From NCBI GenBank assembly GCA_910587875.1, contig CAJUOD010000056.1, positions 1 through 17,818 of the forward strand: a stretch of 17,818 nt of DNA, written 5' to 3'. A model generated the notes under the pieces. It worked only from the letters and a program-made list of their open reading frames with translations, searched no databases and was not told the DNA's origin. The DNA is from an uncultured Oscillibacter sp. (GTDB taxonomy: Bacteria; Bacillota; Clostridia; Oscillospirales; Oscillospiraceae). The first letter of the stretch is position 1. Every line of letters begins with the position of its first letter. The position numbers and the translations under genes are program-made. Below, piece by piece: positions 6,296-12,903 of the stretch.

Positions 6296-7211
6296 CCCGG
6301 TAGGCCCGCAGGGCCTCCTCGTCCGCCCCGGCGATGAGATTTTTCAGATACCCCGTCAGCCGCTCCCGGTCCTCCGGCAGATCGCCCCGGACATGGACCA
6401 GATTGGAGGCCCCCTCAGTCTCGAAGCGGGTGGGGATATTCAGATGTTCAAGGAGCGTTTCCAGCTCTCCCAGCTTTTCCAGCTCGCTCTCCTCCCGCCA
6501 GTTTCCCGCCTGGATTTCCCGGTACAGCTCTGAGCCGGGGAACACCGTCAGCATGGAGGAGCCGATCCGCTTGGGGCGGGTCTGGTTGAAGGCCTCCGCG
6601 CTCCGCAGGGCCCCCTCCGCCCCCCGGCCCGCGCCGGAGATGCCCGCCAGGTAGAAGAAGCTGTAGGAGATGCCCGCCCCGTCCAGCCGCGCCGCCTGTT
6701 CGATGATATCCCGGGCCATGTAGCCCTTGTTCATAAAGGCCAGGGCCTCCTCATCCCCGGTCTCCACGCCCACGGTGAGGTCGTCGTAGCCCAGGGCCCG
6801 GAGGCGGCGGAGTTCGCCGTCACTCTTGAGCCCCACGTCCGTCACCCGGGCGAAGCAGCCGATGGTCTCCACCGTAGGGAGGTACTGCCGGATGAGCCCG
6901 GCGATTTCCTCCAGCCGCTGGGGCAGCAGGACGAAGGGATTCGCCCCCACCAGGAAGACCCGCCGGGGCCCCTGGGGCCCGGGGAGACCCTGGAGCTTGG
7001 CGGAGAGCCGGGCCATGGGGTCCGTGCCCCAGAGCTGGGCCTCCTGTAAGTCCGCTTCGATTTCCTCCAGCGGGGACATGCGGAAGCGGAAGGGCAGGTC
7101 CTCGTACAACGTGCAGAATTTGCAGGCGTGGTGGGTGCAGCCCGCCGTGGCCTGGAGCAGCAGCGACTCCGCCTCATAGGGCGGCCGCCAGATGGTTCCG
7201 TGAAAGTGCAT
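6276..7211 (-). CDS. Radical SAM protein with Cx4CxxC cluster motif
   Basis: The 311-residue protein starts at ATG 7209-7211, behind GAGAGGAG eight bases upstream. An in-frame extension to 7355 would run through the divergent promoter region and was rejected. The start MHFHGTIWRPPYEA, then TAGCTHHACKFCTLY, is characteristic of a clostridial radical SAM family. Cys25, Cys30 and Cys33 give Cx4CxxC spacing, one residue longer than the canonical Cx3CxxC. An Elp3/MiaB-like barrel follows: VFLVGANPF near 95, GCFARVTDVG near 134, and DDLTVGVETGDEEAL near 160, where the glutamate of VETG is a usual SAM contact. No RNA-binding TRAM or B12 domain is visible. The substrate is unknown. The divergent neighbour is an HxlR regulator. 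Confidence 0.85.
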   Translation of the reverse strand: MHFHGTIWRPPYEAESLLLQATAGCTHHACKFCTLYEDLPFRFRMSPLEEIEADLQEAQLWGTDPMARLSAKLQGLPGPQGPRRVFLVGANPFVLLPQRLEEIAGLIRQYLPTVETIGCFARVTDVGLKSDGELRRLRALGYDDLTVGVETGDEEALAFMNKGYMARDIIEQAARLDGAGISYSFFYLAGISGAGRGAEGALRSAEAFNQTRPKRIGSSMLTVFPGSELYREIQAGNWREESELEKLGELETLLEHLNIPTRFETEGASNLVHVRGDLPEDRERLTGYLKNLIAGADEEALRAYRVTLKHL

Positions 7212-7245
7212 GGGTCCAACTCCTCTCGATTTCGATTCTGCCGCC

Positions 7246-7274
7246 ATATTACTCCGGGCCGCGAAGCGCCGCAA
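7246..7274 (-). promoter_or_regulatory. Probable promoter of the radical SAM gene
   Basis: On the minus strand, TTGCGG (7274-7269) and TAATAT (7251-7246) are 17 bp apart, 35 bp upstream of the start codon. Match quality is moderate. Confidence 0.5.
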
Positions 7275-7289
7275 GTACGCAATTTTTTT

Positions 7290-7303
7290 AGGGTCAGTAC
7301 CCT
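7290..7303. promoter_or_regulatory. Inverted repeat, possible HxlR operator
   Basis: AGGGT-CAGT-ACCCT is a perfect 5-bp inverted repeat placed 27 bp upstream of the HxlR start, between two divergent genes. A second AGTAC lies at 7275-7279. Operator function is inferred from position only. Confidence 0.35.
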
Positions 7304-7330
7304 TTTTCGCACCAATGGAAGGAGGCCCCC

Positions 7331-7708
7331 ATGGAGGGAAACAAATTTCAGACACCGGAAGCCATGGCCCGCTGCGTCCCCATGGCCAGCCTCCAGGCGG
7401 TGCTGGGAGGCAAGTGGAAGATCCTCATCCTCTGGTACGTGTCCTTTTACAAGGTCCAGCGCTTCGGCCAGCTGATGCGCCGCCTGGAGGGCATCACCCA
7501 GTCCTCCCTGACGAAGCAGCTGCGGGAGCTGGAGCGGGACGGCTTTTTGCACCGGGAGGTCTACGGGGAGGTGCCGCCCCGGGTGGAGTACTCCCTGACG
7601 GAGCTGGGGCAGAGCTTCCAGCCCATTTTGGAGCAGATGCTCCAGTGGAGCGCGGAGCGCCTCTGCCCGCCGGGTTATGTCAATCCCTACGAAGAGCCGG
7701 AGACGTGA
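7331..7708 (+). CDS. HxlR-family winged-helix regulator, possible two-cysteine redox sensor
   Basis: The 125-residue protein starts at ATG 7331 with AAGGAGG (7319-7325) five bases upstream. It has the complete HxlR pattern: Cys15 at the N-terminus, GGKWKILILWYV (26-37), FGQLMRRLEGITQSSLTKQLRELERDGFLHRE as recognition helices (45-76), a wing with VPPRVEYSLTELG (81-93), and a C-terminal dimer helix. Two cysteines, Cys15 and Cys112, are far apart in sequence. This resembles the arrangement in Bacillus subtilis YodB (Cys6 with Cys101), which senses quinones and diamide by intersubunit disulfide bonding. Redox sensing is an inference. It is divergent from the radical SAM gene, which is a likely target along with itself. 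Confidence 0.9.
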   Translation: MEGNKFQTPEAMARCVPMASLQAVLGGKWKILILWYVSFYKVQRFGQLMRRLEGITQSSLTKQLRELERDGFLHREVYGEVPPRVEYSLTELGQSFQPILEQMLQWSAERLCPPGYVNPYEEPET

Positions 7709-7710
7709 AA

Positions 7711-7742
7711 AAGCGCCCGCTGTCGAAAGACAGCGGGCGCTT
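7711..7742. terminator. Bidirectional terminator between HxlR and the symporter gene
   Basis: A perfect 14-bp stem, AAGCGCCCGCTGTC (7711-7724) with GACAGCGGGCGCTT (7729-7742), is closed by a GAAA tetraloop. On the minus strand it is followed by TTTTTC, so it works best for the symporter gene ending at 7795. It also lies just after the HxlR stop. Confidence 0.9.
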
Positions 7743-7794
7743 CTCATACAGGTAAAACCGTACGCAAAGGGAAGCAGCTCACGGACAGCCGGGC

Positions 7795-9195
7795 TTAGCC
7801 GATGCCGCCCAGCATGGCTCCGGCCACCAGGGCGATGAAGCACATCACGATGAACAGATAGCCCAGGTACTCGAACCACTTGCCCACGGGCTTCTTGGCG
7901 CCGCGATTGACCTCCTCCAGAGCCTCCTTGCGGGGCAGGACGAAGAAGAACATGACGGCGGCGAGACCCGCGCCCAGGGGGCAGATGTAGATGGAGACAA
8001 TGTCCATCCACTGGGAGGTGTAGGGCTGAATCAGCAGGGCGATTACCACGCCGATGACGCCGATAACGGCCACGGCGGGGAGCCGCTTCAGCTTGAACTG
8101 CTCCTGCATGGTGGCCACAGGGGCCTCATACAGATTGACGATGGAGCTCAGGCCAGCGAAGAGAACGGCCACGTAGAAAATGATCCCGATGATCCGCCCG
8201 CCGGGCATGCCGTTCAGGATGTTGACCAGATACACAAACATCAGGCCGGGGCCGGGGTTGATGTCGCCCATGGCGAAGCCGGAGGCGCCGATGGCCGGGA
8301 TGATGACGAAGGCGGCCAGCAGGGCGGCTAGGGTGTCGAACAGGGCCACGCGACGGGCGGAGGCGGGGATGTCCTCGTTCTTCGGCAGGTAAGAGCCGTA
8401 GATGACGGAGCCGTTGCCCGCCACGGACAGGGAGAAGAACGCCTGGCCGAAGGCGTAAATCCACACGGAGGGATTCACCAGGCCCTTGGGGTCCAGGGTG
8501 AACAGGAACTTGTAGCCCTCGGAAGCGCCAGGCTGGAAGCCGACATAGACGGCCAGGATGACAAACAGGCCGAACAGGACCGGCATCATGATCTTGTTGG
8601 CGGCCTCAATGCCATTGGCTACGCCCATGGCCATGATGATCATCGCCACTACCAGGCCGATGATCAGCCACATGCTGTTGCCTACGCCAAAGATTCCGCC
8701 GCCCAGCATCATACTGACAGCTTCGCCCAGGCTGGCGGCCTCGGGAGCCGCGCCGCCGAAGGTGCCGCCGATAGCGCCCATGTCCTGACCCAGAGCATAC
8801 AGGCTGCCGGAGAGGGACATGAAGGTGTACTTGAAAATCCAGCTCATGACCACGGTGTAGCCGATGGCCAGCATCATGGAGCCGATGATGGGGATGAGGC
8901 CGATGGCCTGGCCCAGCTTTTTGTTGCCGTTTTTGGCCTCGGTGCAGTGGCCGAAGGCGTCAATGGGGCCCGCCTGGGCCCGGCGGCCCAGGGCGAACTC
9001 CTCCATCACGCCGGAGTTGCCCACCAGCAGGACGATGATGAAATAGGGAATCAGGAAGGTCAGGCCGCCCCACTTGGCGACCATGATGGGGAAGCGCCAG
9101 ATGTTGCCCATGCCGACGGCGGAGCCGATGCAGGCCAGAATAAAGCCCCACTGGCTCTTAAACCCATCGCGGGTCTGCAGGGTCTCGTTGCTCAT
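7795..9195 (-). CDS. SLC6/NSS-family sodium-dependent transporter, probable tryptophan/amino acid symporter
   Basis: The 466-residue protein starts at ATG 9193-9195 behind GGAGG (minus strand, 9210-9206). Residues 25-36 (SAVGMGNIWRFP) are the unwound TM1 signature of neurotransmitter:sodium symporters such as LeuT. About 11 hydrophobic segments follow, matching the shortened bacterial 11-TM subgroup. These proteins couple amino acid uptake to sodium ions. The gene lies directly downstream of tryptophanase on the same strand. The same pairing is known for the Symbiobacterium NSS transporter TnaT, and E. coli pairs tnaA with an unrelated permease, so tryptophan or indole-related transport is the best inference. 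A hairpin in the 171-bp gap means it may be only partly co-transcribed. Only a weak separate promoter (-10 TATATT at 9224-9219, minus strand) was seen. Confidence 0.92.
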   Translation of the reverse strand: MSNETLQTRDGFKSQWGFILACIGSAVGMGNIWRFPIMVAKWGGLTFLIPYFIIVLLVGNSGVMEEFALGRRAQAGPIDAFGHCTEAKNGNKKLGQAIGLIPIIGSMMLAIGYTVVMSWIFKYTFMSLSGSLYALGQDMGAIGGTFGGAAPEAASLGEAVSMMLGGGIFGVGNSMWLIIGLVVAMIIMAMGVANGIEAANKIMMPVLFGLFVILAVYVGFQPGASEGYKFLFTLDPKGLVNPSVWIYAFGQAFFSLSVAGNGSVIYGSYLPKNEDIPASARRVALFDTLAALLAAFVIIPAIGASGFAMGDINPGPGLMFVYLVNILNGMPGGRIIGIIFYVAVLFAGLSSIVNLYEAPVATMQEQFKLKRLPAVAVIGVIGVVIALLIQPYTSQWMDIVSIYICPLGAGLAAVMFFFVLPRKEALEEVNRGAKKPVGKWFEYLGYLFIVMCFIALVAGAMLGGIG

Positions 9196-9253
9196 GTAAC
9201 AATTTCCTCCTCTTTCTCAATATACACACAATCCACAGGCCGCAAAACGAGAA

Positions 9254-9315
9254 AGAGAGGGCTGTCCGCCGGGTCCATGTCATTATGACCGGGTGTCTGG
9301 GCGGACGCCCTCTCT
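9254..9315 (-). terminator. Large hairpin between tryptophanase and symporter genes
   Basis: AGAGAGGGCTGTCCGCC (9254-9270) pairs with GGCGGACGCCCTCTCT (9300-9315), a 16-bp stem with one bulged T. An inner GGTC/GACC or GTCAT/ATGAC stem sits in the loop. On the minus strand it is followed by TTCTCGTTTT. It may be a partial terminator, an mRNA-processing site or a stability element that sets transporter level below tryptophanase. Confidence 0.6.
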
Positions 9316-9366
9316 AAGCTGTACACTCAACCTGCGGTACAGTGGCACTTACTTTTCAGGGGGGAC

Positions 9367-11022
9367 TTACTTCTCCTCGTTGGGATAGGGCTCGAGGAAG
9401 GCGTGGAAGTGGCGCATGGGCAGCTTGTGGCCCCAGACAATGCGCATGTTGGGGATGCTCTCCCGGTCCTCGTACAGGGCCTTGACGGCGGCGATGACGT
9501 AATCCAGGTGCTCCTGGGTCAGCCGGTCGCGGTCAATGGCGAAGCGGACCACGTTGGCAAGCTCGGCCTGCTGCTCGGGGGTCTTCAGGTCGTACTCCAT
9601 GGAGTAGTCGCCCAGTTCGGAGACGCGGATGCCGTACCGGCGGATGAGCTCCAGGGAGAAGCCCTCTCCGGCGAAGGTGTCGTGGCCCCGTTTGCCGTCG
9701 AAGAACTCGTCCATGTTGATGTACACGGCGTGTCCGCCGGCGGGCAGCACCACGCCCTTGACCCCGGCCTTGTAGAAGCCCTGGGCCAGGTACTCGCACT
9801 GCTTCACGCGGCCGTCCATGTAGCGGAAGTCGCAGCTCTCATACAGGCCGCAGGCCAGGGCCATGATGTCCCGTCCGCTCATGCCGCCGTAGGAGTCGTT
9901 GCCGTAGCAGGAGATCTGCTTGACCTTCAGCAGAACGCCCACGTCGGTCTTGACGGTTCCGTCCTCGTTGAAGTCGGAGAACTTCTGCCAGAACAGGCCC
10001 TTGTCCCGGAAGGCCAGCATGCCGCCCATGTTGGAGTGGCCGTCCTTCTTGGCGGACATGGTGAAGGCATCGCAATAGGAGAACATTTCCGTGGCGATTT
10101 CGGCGATAGATTTGTCCTCGTAGCCGGGCTCGTTCATCTTGATAAAGTACGCGTTTTCCGCCCAGCGGGCCACGTCGAACACCAGGGGGATATCGTACTT
10201 CCGGGAGACCCGGTGGATCTCTTTGATGTTGGCCATAGAGACCGGCTGTCCGCAGATGGGGTTGTTGGTGATGCAGGTGAAGATCAGGGGCACGTTCTCC
10301 GGGCCCACGCCCTGGATCAGCTGCTCCAGCTTCTCAATGTCCATGTTGCCCTTGAACGGGTTTTTCTCGTACTTGCCGCCCTCGGGAACCTGGTACAGCA
10401 GCTCCTTGTGATAGAGGTTGCGGGGGATGGAGCCCATCTGCTTGATGTTGCCCTCGGTGGTGTCAAAGTGTCCGTTGGAGGGGATGGTGAAGACCTTGCC
10501 GGGATGGCGCTGGGCCAGGATCTTCTTGACGATTTCCATCAGCACGGACTCGGCGGCCCGGCCCTGCTGGATGATAAAGCTGTTGGGACGCTCCATCTGC
10601 GCGGCGCCGCCGTTGAAGAGGCCGCCCTCATACTCGCACAGGTACAGCTCGTTCATCATCTTTTCCACGTCCCGGCAGTCGGTGCGCACCAGGTCGATGG
10701 ATTTCTTCCAGTTCTTCTCCCCGCCCCGCTCGAAGATGTCGCGGAAGGTGTCCAGCAGCACGTAATAGCCGGTGTTGCGGCCATAGGCCTCGTCGCCCAG
10801 GAAGAGGGTGGCCCACTGCTGGTTGGTCATGGCGGTGGTGCCGGAGTCGGACAGCATGTCGACCGTCAGCATGCCGGAGGGGAAGGCGAACTCGTTGTAA
10901 TGCGTGGCCTTCAGGGCCCGTTCCCGCTGTTCCACCGTGACGGTGGGCAGGTCGCGGACGGCGAAGGTGAAGTGATGAGGAGCGGGAACGTCCAGGGGAT
11001 AGTGCGTCATGTTCTTGTCCAT
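9367..11022 (-). CDS. tnaA: Tryptophanase (long form; tryptophan indole-lyase)
   Basis: The 551-residue protein starts at ATG 11020-11022 behind GGAGGT. It is a PLP beta-eliminating lyase that would split tryptophan into indole, pyruvate and ammonia. Family landmarks are LSDSGTTAM (57-65), QQGRAAE (152-158), FDTTEG (186-191), FDVARWAENAYFI (282-294, with Asp283 and Arg286 in the cofactor site), and TMSAKKDGHSNMGG (321-334). Lys326 is the expected PLP lysine. MRHFHAF near the C-terminus keeps the His (538) that E. coli TnaA has in LRHFTA and that tyrosine phenol-lyase lacks. This favours tryptophanase over the phenol-lyase. It is about 80 residues longer than E. coli TnaA (471), mainly through an insertion of about 45 residues near 99-145. 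It has its own promoter, a structured leader and a divergent PAS regulator. Confidence 0.88.
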   Translation of the reverse strand: MDKNMTHYPLDVPAPHHFTFAVRDLPTVTVEQRERALKATHYNEFAFPSGMLTVDMLSDSGTTAMTNQQWATLFLGDEAYGRNTGYYVLLDTFRDIFERGGEKNWKKSIDLVRTDCRDVEKMMNELYLCEYEGGLFNGGAAQMERPNSFIIQQGRAAESVLMEIVKKILAQRHPGKVFTIPSNGHFDTTEGNIKQMGSIPRNLYHKELLYQVPEGGKYEKNPFKGNMDIEKLEQLIQGVGPENVPLIFTCITNNPICGQPVSMANIKEIHRVSRKYDIPLVFDVARWAENAYFIKMNEPGYEDKSIAEIATEMFSYCDAFTMSAKKDGHSNMGGMLAFRDKGLFWQKFSDFNEDGTVKTDVGVLLKVKQISCYGNDSYGGMSGRDIMALACGLYESCDFRYMDGRVKQCEYLAQGFYKAGVKGVVLPAGGHAVYINMDEFFDGKRGHDTFAGEGFSLELIRRYGIRVSELGDYSMEYDLKTPEQQAELANVVRFAIDRDRLTQEHLDYVIAAVKALYEDRESIPNMRIVWGHKLPMRHFHAFLEPYPNEEK

Positions 11023-11226
11023 TTTGATCTACCTCCATAAAGTGTGGCTTTCGCCAGATGTTCAGGAGGTACCCCGGTCGTCGCCGGTCCGGCTTTCCCA
11101 TGGCCGGACGGGGCGCCTAGCGGACAGTACCTGGTGTGAGGGACGGGGATTTGCCAACGCTCCTGGGAAGGGAGCAGGGGAGCAAATGCCGTGAAAATCA
11201 CGATACTTGCTTCTTAATGTGAGATA
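11023..11226 (-). promoter_or_regulatory. Long structured 5' leader of tryptophanase
   Basis: About 200 nt are transcribed before the start codon. Visible structures on the minus strand are CGTGA-TTT-TCACG, an ATTTGCTCC...GGAGC...GCAAAT double stem, and a GTCCGGC/GCCGGAC hairpin (11109-11103 with 11093-11087). No U-run follows the last hairpin. A GTG-started frame from 11201 contains one Trp codon but has no TnaC-like Pro-stop end. The control type is unknown. Confidence 0.45.
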
Positions 11227-11255
11227 ATTTTATCAGCACTCCTAAAAAATGTCAA
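11227..11255 (-). promoter_or_regulatory. Promoter of tryptophanase
   Basis: On the minus strand a perfect TTGACA (11255-11250) and TAAAAT (11232-11227) are 17 bp apart. Transcription should begin near 11220, about 200 nt before the ATG. Confidence 0.85.
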
Positions 11256-11338
11256 TCCTTTTTGTGCGTTTTGTATGAATCACTATTTTCCTGTCTAAAT
11301 TTTTATAGAAAATATGAATAGGCTCAAATAGGTCAACC

Positions 11339-11355
11339 TTTCTCACGGTGAGAAA
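11339..11355. promoter_or_regulatory. Perfect 17-bp palindrome, candidate operator of the PAS regulator
   Basis: TTTCTCAC-G-GTGAGAAA is a perfect inverted repeat lying 8 bp upstream of the -35 box of the regulator gene. It sits between the divergent tryptophanase and regulator promoters. The adjacent YheO/DauR-like protein is its most likely ligand (inference). The rest of the 428-bp gap holds the two promoters and the tnaA leader. Confidence 0.6.
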
Positions 11356-11363
11356 AAATTTTT

Positions 11364-11392
11364 TTGACAGAGGTTCATTTTAGGAATATAAT
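11364..11392 (+). promoter_or_regulatory. Promoter of the YheO/DauR-like regulator gene
   Basis: A full-consensus TTGACA (11364-11369) and TATAAT (11387-11392) are separated by 17 bp, with a palindrome immediately upstream. This is the best promoter match in the window. Confidence 0.9.
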
Positions 11393-11450
11393 ACTAAAAT
11401 GAGGGAAAAAAGAAAGAACGGAATCCACGCAGGAAGGAAAGGAGGCTCCT

Positions 11451-12125
11451 ATGCCGGATACCGCCAACGCCCTGCTGCGCCAATATGTGAAGCTGACGGA
11501 ATTCCTGGGCGCCGCCCTGGGCCCGGACTACGAGGTGGCCCTTCACGACCTGACGGACAAAAACCGCTCCGTCATCGCCATCGCCAACGGATACATCAGC
11601 GGGCGGGAGGTGGGCGCGCCCCTGACCAACATGGCCCTGAGCGTCTTGAAGGACGAGAGCTATGAGTGGCAGGACTACCGGCTGCACTACTCCGGCGTCT
11701 CCGCCGCCGGGAACGCCCTGCGCTCCAGCACCATGTTCATCAAAGAGGACGGGAAGCTCATCGGCATGCTCTGCATCAATTTTGACGACAGCCGTTTCCA
11801 GAACTTTGCCCAGCAAGTCCTGACCCTCTGCCACCCGAATCAGTTCGTTCAGGCCCTGGAACAGCCGCCGGAGGACGAACACGCCCCCCGGCCGGAGACC
11901 TTCCGCAACTCCACCGAGGCCGTGGCCCAGGACGCCATCGCCCACGAGCTGGAGCGCCTGGGGGTCCCGGCGGACCGGCTGACCTCCGAGGAGCGGCAGC
12001 AGATCATCGCCGCCCTGGAGGAGAGCGGCATCTTCCTGCTCAAGGGAGCCGTGAAGGACGTGGCCGCCGGACTGGGCTGCTCCCAGGCCAGCGTGTACCG
12101 CTACCTGTCCCACATCCGGAAATAA
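11451..12125 (+). CDS. YheO/DauR-like PAS-HTH transcriptional regulator
   Basis: The 224-residue protein starts at ATG 11451, five bases after AAGGAGG. Residues about 8-120 form a YheO-type PAS domain: LRQYVKLTEFLGAALGPDYEVALHDL, IANGYISGREVGAPLTNMAL, then SSTMFIKEDGKLIGMLCINFD. Residues about 160-222 form the matching C-terminal helix-turn-helix: LTSEERQQIIAALEESGIFLLKGAVKDVAAGLGCSQASVYRYL. The family includes DauR, which controls D-arginine catabolism in Pseudomonas. Its position divergent from tryptophanase suggests that it controls amino acid breakdown, probably tnaA and itself, in response to a small ligand bound by the PAS domain (inference). It is transcribed alone from a consensus promoter and ends in a strong terminator. 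Confidence 0.9.
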   Translation: MPDTANALLRQYVKLTEFLGAALGPDYEVALHDLTDKNRSVIAIANGYISGREVGAPLTNMALSVLKDESYEWQDYRLHYSGVSAAGNALRSSTMFIKEDGKLIGMLCINFDDSRFQNFAQQVLTLCHPNQFVQALEQPPEDEHAPRPETFRNSTEAVAQDAIAHELERLGVPADRLTSEERQQIIAALEESGIFLLKGAVKDVAAGLGCSQASVYRYLSHIRK

Positions 12126-12129
12126 CGGT

Positions 12130-12159
12130 GAAGCCCTCCCCTAGGGGAGGGCTTCTTTT
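12130..12159 (+). terminator. Intrinsic terminator of the PAS regulator gene
   Basis: GAAGCCCTCC (12130-12139) pairs with GGAGGGCTTC (12146-12155), with CCTAGG between them, and TTTT follows. It starts 5 nt after the stop codon. Confidence 0.9.
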
Positions 12160-12167
12160 GGGTCCGC

Positions 12168-12641
12168 TCAGCGCCGCTTTTCCATGTGGATGCACCCCTC
12201 CCCGTCGGGGGTCCCCACGCCGTCTGAGAACTGGTATCCCAGCTTGCGGTAGAAGTCCCGGGCCGTGATGGAGGAGTGGATGACCACCCGGTCCGCCCGG
12301 AGGAAATATTCGTCGTTCTCCAGGGTCTCCATGATGCGCCTTCCCGCGCCTGTGCCCTGGTACTCCGGCAGGACGAAGATGGTCACCAGGATGCTCTCCG
12401 TCTCCCGGTTCATGTAGGGCGCGATCCCGCCGCACCCGGCGACGGCGTCCCCGCAGCGGAGGACGTACAGGTGCTCGCCGCCGGCCTGTACCGCCAGGTT
12501 GGCGGGGGCGTACAGCTCCACCATCTCCCGGATGATCTCCTCCGGGTAGTCCGGGGCGTTGCTGACGCGCAGCGTCCGCTCAATGACGGCGGCGGTCTCC
12601 TCGGCGTCCCGGTCCTGAAAACGCGTGATGTGAAAATCCAT
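12168..12641 (-). CDS. GNAT-family N-acetyltransferase
   Basis: The 157-residue protein starts at ATG 12639-12641 behind GAGGAG. A longer in-frame reading to 13094 would cross its own promoter and the divergent bmp promoter, so it was rejected. Residues 88-107 (FVLPEYQGTGAGRRIMETLE) contain the acetyl-CoA pyrophosphate loop, Gln-Gly-Thr-Gly-Ala-Gly, after a beta-4 strand. FYRKLGYQF (130-138) supplies the usual conserved tyrosine near the thioester. The length is typical of the fold. The start (MDFHITRFQDRDAEETAAVIERTL) is the standard beta1-alpha1 of small GNATs. The acceptor substrate cannot be told. It is divergent from the nucleoside importer operon, with no clear functional link. Confidence 0.9.
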   Translation of the reverse strand: MDFHITRFQDRDAEETAAVIERTLRVSNAPDYPEEIIREMVELYAPANLAVQAGGEHLYVLRCGDAVAGCGGIAPYMNRETESILVTIFVLPEYQGTGAGRRIMETLENDEYFLRADRVVIHSSITARDFYRKLGYQFSDGVGTPDGEGCIHMEKRR

Positions 12642-12693
12642 AGGCAGTCTCCTCATAATAAGCCGGCTTCCGCCGCCCGTGTCGTATGACGGC

Positions 12694-12722
12694 ATTATAG
12701 CAGACGCGGCCTCCGGACGCAA
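12694..12722 (-). promoter_or_regulatory. Promoter of the GNAT gene
   Basis: On the minus strand, TTGCGT (12722-12717) and a perfect TATAAT (12699-12694) are 17 bp apart, 53 bp upstream of the start codon. Confidence 0.75.
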
Positions 12723-12804
12723 GGCGTCCCGGGAAGGAGGGACCGGTGGGATTCGGGGGATTCCGGCGTTTTTTTCGGAAATTTCCAAAAAGATGAAAAA
12801 GCGA

Positions 12805-12833
12805 TTGAACTTTCCGCCCGTTTCCTGTATAAT
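12805..12833 (+). promoter_or_regulatory. Promoter of the BMP lipoprotein/nucleoside importer operon
   Basis: TTGAAC (12805-12810) and a perfect TATAAT (12828-12833) are 17 bp apart. The leader is only about 65 nt and begins with an ACGGGG/CCCCGT hairpin (12842-12864). This is too short for a purine riboswitch. Confidence 0.8.
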
Positions 12834-12903
12834 CAATACAGACGGGGTAATACATCGTCCCCGTGTCCTTCCATACAGATTTTTATTAAGGAGGAAAACC
12901 AGT

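Noticed and set aside
9403..11040. A 545-codon plus-strand frame opposite tryptophanase
   Set aside because: It is antisense to a gene with clear catalytic motifs, has low-complexity composition, and its start codon lacks a ribosome binding site.
11007..11201. A 64-codon GTG-started frame as a TnaC leader peptide
   Set aside because: It has only a weak binding site, no Pro-stop ending, and runs into tnaA. It is kept only as part of the leader observation.
12834..12903. Purine riboswitch before the BMP lipoprotein gene
   Set aside because: The leader is only about 65 nt with one simple hairpin, too short for the three-way junction plus expression platform.
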